Assembly: GCA_013397075.1 (NCBI GenBank)
Contig: VWZS01000654.1
Span: forward strand, 2,402,636-2,466,635
Direction: 5' to 3'
Length of the DNA: 64,000 nucleotides
Source: Rhabdornis inornatus
Taxonomy: Eukaryota > Chordata > Aves > Passeriformes > Rhabdornithidae
Shown: positions 13,801 through 27,200 of the stretch, piece after piece
Layout: the number at the start of each line of letters is the position of its first letter
Numbering within the stretch: position 1 is the first letter of the stretch
Notes under the pieces: model-generated
The model's input: only the letters and a program-made list of their open reading frames with translations
The model's database searches: none
What the model was told of the DNA's origin: nothing
Translations under genes and position numbers: made by a program

Positions 13801-16800
13801 TAAGGGGAAAAAGGCCTTGTTGATGTGCTTGGAATAGCTATGGAAAGTATGCCCACTTGTGTTTTACTGCGTAATTAAATGCTCTATAAATTATTGATGT
13901 ACCATGATGACACATGAGAGAATACAAAAAAAAAGAGAGTATTACATGGAACAATTGCTTCAAACCAGTTGTCTCCTTCCTCAGATTAGCTGATGTTTTC
14001 AGCCCCTAAAAGGAAGCTAAATGATGTATGAATGAGGGAAGGAGCAGACAGCCAAAAGCATTACAGTTCGTATTTTGCAGCTGTCTTTTTTAAAGCATAA
14101 AATTGCCATGGATAGTGCAGCTAGGGGGGAAAAGTTTATTTTCAAAACTCAGTCTCAGTGAGAGGATATTTTGAAGATGCCACAGTTGTACCCTGAATGT
14201 TTTTTCTTTTCTCCTTCTGGAAATCATTTGACTTCTGAGAAATACAGGGATGGGCAAGAAAGTACAATGAGTTACAGTCATTTATGCTCAGAAAACCGTC
14301 ATTGTGAAGGATTTTCTAGAACATATATTGTTGCCTTCCACAGGATACAATCAGAATTTTCCACTTGTTATCATGGCCTCTTACATAAATAATCAAGAGA
14401 TTCAGATCACCATGAGATTTTCTTGCCTTAAGTTTGTCATAGAAAAACTTAATTTTTAATATAATTTTTTCAAAAGAAAGTTTAAAAAAAATTATTTTCA
14501 GATTGCTTTTACCTAAAATGTCCTTCTAATGGCTAAATATGGTAGTATTGTTTTCTGAAGCACTGACTTTTGAATCACAGACAATGGAGTGCAATTCTCT
14601 GTAGCACATTTCCTCTGGGTATCTCTGTTACCAGGGATCTGTTTTGTTTGCTTCTGGGTATGGGTCCCTGGAGACTCACAGATAATGTATTGATTATTGC
14701 CTGACTGTCTGTGAGGTTTTTCAAGGACACAGGGGATATTTTGACAGTAGTCCAGAGAATATGGTCAGGCAAGGCAATGAAGACAAGATGAACTGCTTAT
14801 GCATTGCCATAGCTGAAAGGAAAGTGTTATTAAAATTTTAAGACTTGTAACAATCATTCTAGCAGTGATTTACCTGTGCCCTATGAAACAAAAAAATATG
14901 TACGTGCCAATATTGTGAATTTCATAATTTGCTATTTTGATGACGCACATCAAAATAAAAAGTCAACATTTCTAAACGCATTCAGTGACAAACAAAAAAA
15001 TCCCAACACACACACACACACAGACAAAAAAACCAACAAAAGGAGAGGGTAACTTTGTCTTTTTTTTTATAAACCACATGTGGAAATGACAGAATTTCTC
15101 TAAACTGATCAGATGTTTCTGTGTTTTACTCCTCTCTGTAACAGATGCTGACTCACACATCGCAGGGGACAGACACTTGGCTTTCAGCACTGAAAGCATA
15201 GGGACCTATCCTGGTCTCATACTTCTGAATACTTACAGTTCTTGCTGTGGCCATCTGTCAATAATACCCAAAGTATTCTTTGGGTTCAGATATTTTAAAA
15301 AATCCCATCCTTTTCTGAAAACAAATAATCACCATCTGCATTTGTCTTCTGAGGAAAACTAAGTGGACAAATTATATTACATAGTAAAAAATGGAGGGTC
15401 TTTCTAGATGACAGCTTGTAAGAATTTAATTTCAGGGACAGAGAGGAAAATTGAAATGAAAAACTAAAAAAAAAAACAAACCAAAAACAACAAAACACCA
15501 AAAAGCCCAGCATTTATTTATTGTAATTCTAACACCCCATTTTGGTTTTTTTTTAAAATTATTTGGGAGAAAGAGGGGTGATTCATGTTCTTCAGTTGAG
15601 TTGGCAATAAGATCACTGCAGTGGCAAATGTCCAAAGCCTGAGGAGAGGAGGGAAGGAGTGAGGACTGCAGCAGTGCTGAGCAGTCAGAGGGTTTCATGG
15701 ATCAGTGGTTAATTCAGCACAAAGAAGCACAAAGAAGATAAGCAGAGATGAAACTGAGATAATAGCAGTTTTCCACATGTATGTCACAAGGAAAATGAAT
15801 TATCCTGGAGATATTTTTGAGGATGGGAGGGTGGCAAAACAGTGGAGATAACATCCTGACTGGAGTTTGATCTCATGGATGCAGGGCTGAAAGAGGGCAG
15901 AGCCTTAGTTTCTGGATTCGGGGGGCTGCAGGCAGCAAGCCTGAGATGAACTTTCAGTAACACCCATGCAGGCTTTGAGTTGTCAGAGGCTAAAATACTG
16001 ACCTGTTCTTGATTAAGGAAAGCTGAGAAATGTTACAGTGTCAAGTCATGCAGGGCCCGATGGATGAAGTGGATGGCGTTTTCCTTGGGTTAATTAATAG
16101 TAAATATTTTGGTAGTATTTTAAACATTTTTACACCTGTGTATGGGAATCATCACATAATTTCATGCCATGAATAGTAAAAACATCCCTTGGATATGACA
16201 AAACCCATTTCAGAGCTATTTCTTGTAGCACTTTGTGCACAATTTTCCCTGCCTTCATAGTTTGCAAAGGAGGGCTGTTGTGAATTGATTCACAAATAGT
16301 TTTACAATGTCATTGTCTTTCACAATGTCACTGGCAGGACAACCAGGTGTGGGTCAAGAATTACAAAGCAGTTTTGAGTTAGTGTAGTTTTGTTAGTAGT
16401 AAGCTGAAAAAAAGTAAGTCACAGAGTTGATCAACAGGTTCTGGGATGTCAACTCTGCCAAAAACTTTACTGGATGCTTCAATGGATGAAAATACAAGTT
16501 TAGGTGATGTCTCGCCAATAGAATGCCTGAAGATTAGTAACTAACTTAAAATCAGTAACCAGCAAATTATTTATTATAGCAAGAGTTTATTTTGCCTTTC
16601 TCTTTGCTGATTCTTGCCTTTAGCTGCCTAGTGGGGTTTTTTGGGTAAGAGATAAAAATTAAGTGAAATAACTCACTCCTAAGGAGCTACAGGTAATTGC
16701 AGAAATAACTGATTACAATGAGATCATATCTTACTGGAGAACTACAGAATTTTGTCCTTGACAGTTTAGAAGACTGAAGTCAATCCAAAATAGCTTTTAG

Positions 16801-19800
16801 ATGCCTAAACTTTCACTGACTTCACTGCAAATATGTGTAGGAGAGCTGAAATTAGATGACGAACACTTATTCAGTCCCTGACTTTATGGTTTAAAGGAAT
16901 TATTGTGCTTCTTGTTTGAAGAAGGTGATTTCATAGACACTTCTCTGTTATGGCCTTCACCACACTGTCAGGAGCAGGTCCTATATAAGAATATACTTTT
17001 TTCTAAAACAAAGAGGCAAAACCCGGATTAAGCCTAGGAACTTTGCGTCAAGGAGTGAGATGCCAAACCCTGTGTTTTTCTCACAGAAAACCCTCATGCC
17101 CAGGGTTCTTCAGGTGACCTTGGATGTGTTCCACAGTCCTGACAGTTTTAGGGTGTGTTTTAGGGTGTGTCTGTACGGTTGCTCCTGACCACAAGATGAG
17201 TTTAATCCCTTGCCTGCCCTGTGCCTGCATCCTTATTTGCTCCCAAGAGGGATGCTCAGGAAAAGCCACTTGTTGTCAGAATAACTCACCTTTGGCAGAC
17301 CCATGGTGACAAAAAACAGCAGACATAGTGATGAGGGTGATGAATTGCCTTGATGGGCTCTGGTATTCCCAGGACATGACAGGATGCTGTTTTTTAAAGC
17401 ACAAGCATGAGGAACAAATTTCAGAGTGCAAATGTGAGTAATTGTGTGATGATATGAACAGCTTGGGTTTTCTTTTTCCCTAGGGCCATGGATAATTTTG
17501 CTATGAGATTGAATTGGGGTCAGATGAAGAATTTGCACTAACCCAGCACTCCCATCTGTCTTGAGCAGAACTTTGGTTGCTCAGAACCATAAAGTGCTGG
17601 TGAGCAATTGAAAATACAACTAACACTGAGAGCCAGAAACAAAACAAATTTATAAAAACCTATGACTTTGACAAATGATTTCTTGCTCTGGTTCTGAAAA
17701 TCCAACACCTACCCTTAAAAGATGCTTTAAATGCCCAATTCCTACACTTTGCCAATATAGAAGTTATTAAGAAGGAAAGGACAGTCAAAATTAGGGTTGC
17801 AGGTTTAGGTTTGGTTTTTTTCCCAGAAAATCTAATCCCAGACTGAGGATGAAAATGTTTGAAATATTATGGAAGGAAGAAATGAATGCATTAAGTTGTA
17901 GGAAATTTGGACATAAATATCTTGGCTTATATGTAGCATTCATCTGCATTGGATCCAGATTTCTGTAGCCTCAACTGGAACTGGAACACTAGAGAGATGT
18001 GAAGCTTCAACATGACCAGACACTTTGGGATAAATGCTGGCATCATGTGCAAGGCTGCAGCCTTCTTTAGTCTAGAATAAACCAAAAGCTCAGGATAAAA
18101 CTGCTTCAGAGCATAAAGAACTATGAAATATTTGCTTGGCCTGTGGAGACTGTGATTATAAAAAGACTTTAATTGATTAAGACGTCTTTAATTGCTGAAT
18201 AAGCAAAGAACACAAATATTGTCTCTTCCCACAGGAGTGCACAGCTGTTGCCTACATACCTTTAATTCTTTACTTATTGTGAAGTAGATGCTTTAAAAAA
18301 CTACCCTGCACAGGTATTGCAGACGTCCCTTAAATTTTCTGATTAAAAAATCAAATTTAAGATCTGACTAATCTATTGCAACTCATCTCATAAACTATTT
18401 TATCTTGTTAGATTTCCTACATCCTTCAGCTTTCCCTTCTGGGCACATATATATCAAGAAAAATAGTACTGAATATCTGCAATTTGGGCTAGAATTAGCT
18501 TGTATGATATGCTGCAGAAATATGCTTTAGATAAGGGAAAAATATTTAAGAATTAGTTCTAGGCTTCTGTATATGTGGTATTTTCTCCCCATCCTGCCCT
18601 AAGCACTGAGGTATGAAAACTCAAAGAATGGTAATTTTTTAAGAAAGTCAACATTGAAAATACAATTTTTATTTCAATCACTGTCCTGCTCCAGATATAA
18701 TCAGTTTTAAAATTTTTGTTTCCTGGAATGTGGCCAGTTTTATAGTTCAAATAATCAGGAAAATACATATAAATAATAAGAAAGAATAAATAAGAGTAGG
18801 GAAAAACTGCTGCTGCTGTACTACTGTCAGGACATAGCCACAGAAATTTTGCAGGTAGTTATTATTGCATTTTACATTCTGTTGGAATGAGATAGTTTTG
18901 AAATTATAATGATGCTCAGATAGTAGAACTGTGTAGAGCTCCAGCATTTATAAAGCAGGTAGTAATCTTCCCTTTACTGTGATGGTGTTTGCAAAGTTGA
19001 TCAATTCTCCCAGAACAAATCACTGGAAAAAAACCTGTATTTCACATTGGTTCATTTTCAGTGCGGCCAGCACTCTGGATGGTGCAATTGGAGGAGCAAA
19101 GGATAAAGAAGGGATAGGGAGTGCATAGGACAGAGGACATTTCAGAAGAAATGTCTATAAAACAAGAATTTATTGCTGGTGTGGTTGAAATATTAACAGT
19201 TTAATCCAAGAAGCAAATAATAGTTCAGACCTAATAATTACATGAGAAAGAAAAATGCTTCAATGCAGAAAAAGCTTAAATAATAATACAGCAATAGCTT
19301 TACAATTGCAGTTGTTATTCTCACCCTGTTTAGTTTCTAGATCCCTTCTGCCTCACTCTTTCCCTGCTCCTTTGAGTCCTAAGGTTGATGCTTTTGTTTT
19401 GGTGGTTGGTGGTGAAGGGAGAGCTTTGGCCCACTGTCAGCATCTGGAAATGCGGTATGTTCACGGTGGTGTTTTCATCTCCCTCATTTCAAGACACACA
19501 TTGGGCCACATTCATGCATTTGCTGACATGTTTTTACACCTTACTATTTTTTGATTGCTCTGCAGCTCCACGTTACATCTGAACATACAATGTATGATGC
19601 ATTTTACATATGTTAGAAGTACTCACTGTTTGTTCTCTCTGTTACCACTAAAGCCATGTTTGGCTGGCTCCAGCTTGTCTGCCTTGTTCAGGATGTAGAG
19701 GTCAAGGAAAACTTATCTAGGGCTAGCCCTTCCTCTGAGGCTTAAAGAGCTCAGTACAAGACTTTTGCTTTCTTAGTGACAATGGCAGTACTATATTACA

Positions 19801-20448
19801 GGTTTGCATGGCAATAACCTGCCCATTTTCTGCAGTCCATTTCCCTTGTTCAACTTTCAGTTGTTGGATTAGGGATGTTTGAAGGCACATCCTGCCCATC
19901 CCCGTGTGAGTCTGTTGTGAATTTTCTTTATAAGAAACCTTTCTATCAGACATAATTCCAGGAAAGAAAGAAACCTTTCAGAGAAAGTTGACTTAAACCA
20001 GTCTTTATCTTTGTTCTTTAGCTATCCCAAATTAACTGTGTGCTCCATCTCTTAAGGACCAACTGGAATAGAAGGAAGAAAGAGAATTCACTATGTTTGT
20101 CACATATGACAAAATCCATAGAAAGGACAATCTTCTTAAATGTCTGTAGGAAGCCATGCACATGGAGGTGTTAATGTGGCTAGAACTTTATCCAAACTAG
20201 TTGGCAGGGGAATACTAATAAATCAGATTAGACAGATAAACCTACTGTTCCTGTCATTTTAAATTCAATCAGCTTTCTTTCCATCTGTTGAAGATATTCC
20301 AAGGTGTCCAGTGGTGAGTCACTTCATCTCTACCACCCACCCAAAGAAGAGAAAAGACAAAATGCAGATGAGAGGGAGCACAGCCCACAAAAGGCCTGCG
20401 AGTATTGACCGGGGTTTATGTGATAAGCCCTCATAAATATAACTTCAT
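7845..20448. other. long gene-poor stretch, nothing recognised
   Basis: This 12.6 kb is AT-rich and contains no exon chain, CpG island, RNA gene or transposon that I can name. A short CA microsatellite lies at 15006-15022. Two overlapping minus-strand frames (10071-10520 and 10360-10632) might be a decayed retrocopy but match no protein I know. Other frames up to 125 codons (11799-12176 minus) are compatible with chance. Conserved non-coding elements cannot be judged from one sequence. Confidence 0.5.
15006..15022. repeat. (CA)n microsatellite
   Basis: Eight to nine uninterrupted CA dinucleotides, flanked by A-rich sequence. Short, and probably moderately polymorphic. Confidence 0.85.
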
Positions 20449-20511
20449 CATAGAATGATTCTCATAGAATAGTTTAGTTTGGGAAAAAAAATTGTCAAGT
20501 TCAACTGTAAA
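20449..20511 (-). mobile_element. CR1 LINE 3' terminus, minus strand
   Basis: The segment begins with the CATAGAATGATTCTCATAGAAT repeat pattern typical of the CR1 3' tail read in reverse, followed by the GTTTAGTTTGGG motif that normally follows. Only about 60 bp are recognisable. The GC-richer DNA to 20780 shows no further CR1 match. Confidence 0.6.
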
Positions 20512-23500
20512 ATTATTCTGAGTTTTATTATTTTATCATGCCTGCGGCCCTCTGTCAGGCAAGCCTATGCTGATTCCAGCACTGGAATCTTGCTCCTGCA
20601 CTACCAGCTGTTCCTGGTGGTGTGGGCTCTGGGGCTGGCCATGCACACACACACAGGGCACAGGGGGCACCACCCCACCCACTCATGGCTGTTCCACCAC
20701 CTCCCCACCTGGATGTTCAGAGCCAGCCAGCCATCCCTCTGGTGTCCTGCAACAGCTCAGCACTGCCAGTTTTACCTAAATCACTTGTGTCCTAACTTTA
20801 CTTGAGTGTTTTCTTAAAGATGGCTTAGAAAAAAAACAAAAACCACAGGGTTTTCTGTGGGAAGAAAGGGACCCAAATCAGGAAAGTGTCTTGTGGTAGT
20901 GACACTTCCTCTCCAAAATGTGTTTTTCTTGAACACTGGTGGAAGGAAAGTGCTGTGAGACTGTGACCTAGCCCTGAGGAGGTTTGTAATCCCCCTCTCT
21001 GCCAGCTTCTGTGAGCCTTTCTTCTTGGGATTGTTTCTGGCTGAAAGGCAGTTGCAATATTTACCCCACCAGTAGCGTTAGGGATCTAACGTTCTTTAAG
21101 CTTCCAGCCATGGAGATGGAAGCACCTTCATAAACAGAAGTTGCTGGAGGATACAAAATGTAGTTAGCAGCTGAGAGGCTACATAAAGGAGTATGCAACA
21201 GGCTATGTCCTGAGAGCAAGCATCTCCCAATGCTTGAGCAGCTCAGGAGGCCTGGAATAGAGGGATCCCAGCCTGCACAGTTATTATGATCAGATAATTC
21301 AAAAGCCTAGGAAGAAATGTGAATAAAGAGGGCAGATGAAAACACCTAGGGGCTAATACACAAGAACAAGTACTCTATCGGCATGCAAATGATGAAAAAT
21401 ACTAAACAATCATCTTAGTTTGTCTACAATGAAGAAAAATATCAAGGCTGATACTGTGCTGTCTTTACGGGCTTGGTACTCTGTGGACGGTCCCAGTAGA
21501 ACTAAGGCGGCAAATTTCAGATGGAAATGCATTTCTGGAATGAGGTGAAGAAGGATTATGAGGGATAAAAGGCCAAAAATCATAGAATTGATTACTTCTG
21601 GTGCTCTGAGAATAATAAATAAATTCTCTGTTCAAAAGCGTAGAGTAATTCCAATGCACAGAGCTAATCTGTTCATCAAGCAGAATGAAATCTAACAATC
21701 ACTAAGAGACTCAGGTGATGGCTGGGAGCAAACCCTGCTGCTTTCTTTGAGCTGCACCAGTGAATACTGGCAAACATTGGTGATGGGATGCACTGTTAAA
21801 ATCAGGGAACCTTACATACAGAAGGTTTGTGAGAGCAGATTTTTTTTTTTTCTGCGTGCTAAATATGAAAGCTCCTATGTTCTTACACAATACCCAGTGA
21901 CTATGCTGGTGGTTTGATAGCAGTATCCTGTTACTTGCACCACTAAATGCTTTCAAGTCATGGTAATGACCAGTGTGCTAACAATCAGGTGGAATGGCCT
22001 GTGCCACTTCAGGTGTCTATTTCGCTACAACAAATCAATTACTTGCAGCAGAGAGCCACCCTGTGACCCAGAGAAATCATGATGAGGCATTAAGAATAAT
22101 TGGGATTTTTACTTGTTACTTCAATTAGCCTGCTTAATTCTGAATGCTGAGTGGACAGTATGCTGGGATAGCATCAAACATAACATTTACAAAGATGTGC
22201 TTTGGACTAGGTTGTGGGAATGAAATGCAAGATTGAATGAATGGAATTTCCTCCAGTCTGGATAATTATTGTAGCACTGTTTATGGCATTCAGTGAACCA
22301 AGACAATATTTGAGTGACACTTTGGCTCTGGCAGGGTATCTCCAGGGGACACAGAATTACAGCCATTGCAGTGGGGTGTATTTCTCTATACTGCTTGCTG
22401 ATACAATCCCTGAAAGTGACTCTATCACATCCACTAGAACAACTTCTACTGGTGTAACAGGTGAAGGATTAATCCATTAAAGGAAAAGACTCTGTGGTCT
22501 TGTCTCTTCTTCAAACTTGTGAGAAGCTAGCATCCAAAGTCCATGCCCTCTTTTGAGGCTCAAAAGAATACTTCACAGTTAAGGGCTCTGACTTTTATCT
22601 AGGTAGTCAAAATCTGGCTCCTGAACATTTGTGGATGTAAATTGTTCCTGGATGGTAAGTTAATAGGGAATTATTTTATAAACAACCAGTGTCCTAACTC
22701 TTTCCCGTCCCTTAGTGGGGGCCCTTGCATTTGGCTGTGATGAATTTTTACCATATAATTTGTAAATCAAGCATGAAAAGGATTATAAAAAGCAGTCAGA
22801 CATATTTTCCCTATTAACAGGATTTAGAAGTTAGGTATTAAAGCAATCAAGACTTTAATATTTCATTTATATTATTATAATCTTTACAATGACCTTTTAG
22901 GTGGAAAAAAAAGAGAAAATAAATCACTCTATATGTTGGGTATTAGCATTTTCCTAAAGAGTTATTTTCTGTCCTTGAAGTTTTCTTCTACCTGCCATCC
23001 ACCATTTTTCCTAATTGATACAAGAAGAAATGCAAAATCACTCCTTAAAATGGCTTTTTCTTCAGGAAATTATTTGTTTTCTCTTTCTATGCATATGTAG
23101 TGAACGGATCCACCCCGGCTCATGATAGAGGGCTCAGAGTTTTTGCCTCTGAAGTGACGCATTTTAGTGCCAAGAGAGTAGGCAGATTTTTTAAAAGGCT
23201 GGGAATTTGGGGTGCTGAATTCCCTTGAAAATCTGACTTTAGTGTTTCTATGAAAGTGTTCATGGCCTCAGTTGAGGCTCATCTTATTTTTTGAGTTCTT
23301 GCCAACTGCTAGAATGGAGCCATTGAAAACTAATTTTCTAAATTACCTTTTTTAAAGGCTGCCCAAACTAACAGGAATTCCGTCGCTGTTATTGATTTAT
23401 TTAAAACGAACTTAATGAGTCTAACTCTGGTGTTCAAAGGTAGTCATTAATTAGCTAATGTTTTAACATAAAATGATCAATGGATTGAAGAGGATGGAAG

Positions 23501-23779
23501 TACAGCTAACATTGATCTCTGGGATTAGGATATGGTAAGCCATGGGAGACTTCCAGCCTGCCTCGTATTCAAAAGCCTGCCCTTGGTTTAGAGGAAACTT
23601 GAACAGATTATCTGTCTCCAGAACACAGTCTGCCAAGGGGAAAACAGCCTCCTGGGAGCCAGCAGTATGTCAGCTCTGTTATTTATTTTTTTCCACCTGG
23701 GCTAACATTCCTCATTGCTATAGCACATACTTCTTCGGACTTTCTCAGCAGGAGGAAGTCTCGGGCTGAGTGAATGGCT
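20512..23779. other. intergenic DNA upstream of the ankyrin gene
   Basis: A GC-richer patch with a short CA run (20643-20656) carries a 108-codon plus frame (20479-20805) with a histidine-rich, low-complexity translation. I do not recognise it. The rest is AT-rich with no exon-like signal. Confidence 0.5.
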
Positions 23780-24200
23780 GTGATTTGGACGCTCCGGGCT
23801 GTATTACCCCACTGCCCGGCCGTGCTGTGTCCCGGGCTGTCCGTGTGTGACGCCTGGGCGGTTCCACGGTCGCTGTCCCCGCTCCGGGCTCTGCCCAGCT
23901 CCCGGCGCCGGCTCCGCCGCGGGGCACGGGCACCGCCGGCGCTGCCAACCCACCGCTCGCGCCTCGCCCCTGGGATCTGCGGGTCCCGCAGCCGCTTCCC
24001 GGGGCTCGGCACAGGCCTCCGGGCAGCTCCCGTGTGTGCTGAGCCCAGCCCGAGGCCGGACCCCGAGCCATGGTGCTGGCCGACCTGCACAGCGCGGCCG
24101 CCAGCGCGGACCTGGCCCGGCTGCGGCAGCGCTGGTGGCTGAACAAACACCGCATCAATGCCTACAACCGCAACGGGCAGTAGGGACAAAGTGCAGGCCC
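23780..24200 (+). promoter_or_regulatory. CpG island promoter of the ankyrin-repeat gene
   Basis: Base composition jumps from AT-rich to strongly GC-rich with many CpG dinucleotides (GGCGCCGGC, CCGCCGCGGGGC, CCGCCGGCGC), the only such island in the window. It contains the first coding exon and its 5' untranslated region. No TATA box is evident, as usual for CpG-island promoters. Long open frames on the minus strand here (for example 23683-24306, 207 codons) follow from scarcity of stop codons in GC-rich DNA, although bidirectional transcription cannot be excluded. Confidence 0.85.
24070..24179 (+). CDS. ankyrin gene exon 1 (start codon, first ankyrin half-repeat)
   Basis: The ATG at 24070 sits in a strong Kozak context (GAGCCATGG) inside the CpG island. 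It encodes 36 residues plus two bases, with DLHSAAASADLARLR matching the N-terminal 'IH-AA--GDL--L' helix of an ankyrin repeat. The donor is GTAGGG at 24180. Two leftover bases (CA) join the first base of exon 2 to give a Gln codon. Without splicing the frame stops at once (TAG at 24181-24183), which supports the donor. Confidence 0.78.
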
Positions 24201-27200
24201 TCCGCCTGTCCAAAATGTGGAATTCGTCAAAACTGTCTGAGTCTGGGTGTTTTTTTATGCATGCATTCTGCCTACTTTCAAGCCTAAGCAGCAAGAAAGG
24301 AGACAATCAGTGGAACGGGCAGCAGCTAGCATCCCTTAGCCAAGGACATCCTGGAACTAACAAGCATTAAGGATGAAGTAAATCAAGATATTGTGGTGTC
24401 AGTAGAACAGACAGCAGAAGCATTCCCTTAGTGAAGGACATCTGTAAAGGCTGTAGTAAATCAAGATGTTGATGTATTTGTGCGTATATACACTACCAGT
24501 TTGGCAAAAGACTCAAGGTCCATGTATACTGTAGTTGTATTGTCTTCATTATAATACTAAAAATCACACCTACAAGTTAAAAAGACGCCTGCCCAGGTAA
24601 AGACCCCTCCCCTAACCATGCAGAGAAATTTGCTGTGGTTACATAACTTGTATGGAAACTATTAGCCAATCATAGTAGAGGGGCTGTACTTGGAAAGTTA
24701 TTAATTTTGAACTTCTATGTATAAATAATAGCACGGAAAGTCCTGTGGGGTGTGCTTTGTTTATGAAATACCATTGAGCACCCAGGCATGTGTAACTCTG
24801 AAGCACATAATCAGTGTCTCTCTCAAGTGTGTAATTGTTGGCTTGCTGCACACCAGGTAACAAACCCAATTTTACAGAGAACATGTTCACCCTGGCTGGA
24901 AGAGCCAGCAAAGCCCAGCATTGTGCCTGGCAGCAGGGCCAGCCCCAGAGCACCAGCCTTACAGGAGCCCTGCCTGAACTGGAATAGGAGACAGTGAAAG
25001 CCCCACTCTGCTCTGGCCTGCCCTGCCCTGCTCTGGAGCCTGGACCCTGTACTTCATCTTCTTCTTGTTCCGTCCCTGGTTATCCAAGTGTTCAGGCTGG
25101 ATGGGGCTCTAAGCAACCTGGTCTAGTGGAAGGTGTCCCTGCCCATGGCAAGGGTTGGAACATAATGGTCTTTAAGGCCCCTTCCAACCCAAACCATATT
25201 AAGATCTCATGATTCTGTGGAGCTCATCAGGCCCTCATTCAAGCAGAGACAGCTCCTTTCCAGGTGCCAGACTGAGTGGCTTGGTTGAGCAGGGCATGGA
25301 TTCACAGAAAGCCAGCTCATCTTTCCCAGTGCTGTCAGAAGTCCCATCCCATCTCTCTCTGGGATAAAATTGGTGCAGGACTGATGGGGGAGAGGGCGGA
25401 GGAACTCAGGAGCTCGCACTGATTCTGTACTCTCTGTAGACTTACACAGCCTCCATTGCTAAGCAGTGTTTACCCTAAGTCAAGGACATTTTCAGTCTCA
25501 TGCTTTGCCAGTGAGAAAGTACACAAAAAGCTGGAGGGAGCTTAGCCAGGTCAGCATTCTGGAATGGGATTTGGCATCAGACAGTGGGTTGTGGGCAACT
25601 GTATTGTACATCACAGGTTTTTCTTGGGATTTTTTATTTGCTATTATTATTATTATATTTATTTTATTTCCTTTGTTCTATTTATCATTCTGTTGTAGTT
25701 TAATTGCTTTTTAAAGTTTTAATTTTGATTGTCCTCCCTGTTCCACTGAGGTGGGGAGGGAGAGGGTGTGAGCGAGTGGCTACATGGTGCTTAATTGCCA
25801 TCTGGACTTAAACCAGGACAACTGCATATGTTTAATTTCTAGGACTCCTCCGCATCTTGCTTGCATAAATGGCCATGCAGTTGTTCAGTTTCTGGTAGAA
25901 AAGAAGTGCAAGCTAAACCCTTGTGACGAATTGAATAAATCACCACTAATGAAGGTATGCAGAAGGGGCATATGTTCTCTAATCTTTGATGACGCTCATA
26001 CTTTCCAGTGTTGGGAAGGTGCAGGAGTTCTACCAGTGAGAAACATAGATGTTGGAAGTTATTCCTCCTTTGTGTCTTGTTTCCAGGCAGTAGAGCACCA
26101 GCACAGGGACTGTGCAGCTATTCTGCTGGAACACGGTGCTGATCCCAGCCACAGAGGTGTGAGTGGTAACACCGCCCTTCACTTTGCCATCATGGTTTCT
26201 AACAAATCTCTAGTGGAGCTGTTACTTGAGCATGGTGCATATATTAATGCTAAGAATAAAGTAAGCTTGGACTTTGGGTAAAGCTGCTCTTCCCAAGTCA
26301 ACTTGCTTGGCTCCTCTCTGTTATTCTAAGAGATGATTTCTCCTTTCAGTTGGGATACACTCCGCTTACTCTTGCAGTCACTGAAAACTGTGAAGAAATG
26401 GTCAAGTTCCTTCTTCAAAAAGGAGCTGATGTGAATGCTCAGGATAATGTTCTTAGGTAAAAGGTTTGCCAAAATTGCATGTGGGAGTCCTTAGCACTGT
26501 TTGAGTTGGATGGGAGGCATAAGAATGAGCTTTGAAAAAGGACCTGGAGTCACCCAGAAGGATCTCCTGTGTGACTTGTGAAAGCAGACCTGGGCTCAGT
26601 TGCTTGCTTTCTTCAGGGGGTGATTTCCACGCTGAGGACTGCAAGAAAGCACTGTTTGCAGTGCCACACACCCACATGAGCATGCACATGCAGGCACACA
26701 GACCCTGAGTCTGCTCTGGGCAAGTGGTTGTCCGGGAGACCTTCTGAGGTCCCACCAACCTGAATTCTCCAACACTTGTAGGCATGTGCCTGTGCCTTCA
26801 CTCTGCCTGTAGGAGAGGGGAAATGAATTGTTTAAGGAGAAAAGAGGAATTAAAGTATTGGCTAGGCAATGTTTGCAAAAGCTGATTTTAGTAAAAGCTA
26901 AAATCTTTTCTCTTGGATTCCCTAGGACCCCTCTTACAGTTGCTATTGTTTCTGGGAATAAGAAAGCAATACAACTTCTTCACCATGGTGCTGTTTTTCC
27001 TGAGTCAGACAAGGGATTCTACCCATGTCAAGCTTTCACCAAAATGGTTCAAAATGATATGTAAGTGTTTTACATCATCGTTAGAACAACTGCATTCTCC
27101 TCATGTCTGTGCTGATGCACGTACCTTTTTGGTAACAGCAGGAGGGTTAAATGAGGTGCTGAGGGCTTTGTAGACACTGAGCTCAGTGATGTCTTCTGAT

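Noticed and set aside
23683..24306. 207-codon minus-strand frame and other long frames in the CpG island
   Set aside because: GC-rich DNA has few stop codons; the translation is low-complexity Arg/Ala/Gly-rich and the plus strand has a well-supported first exon here.
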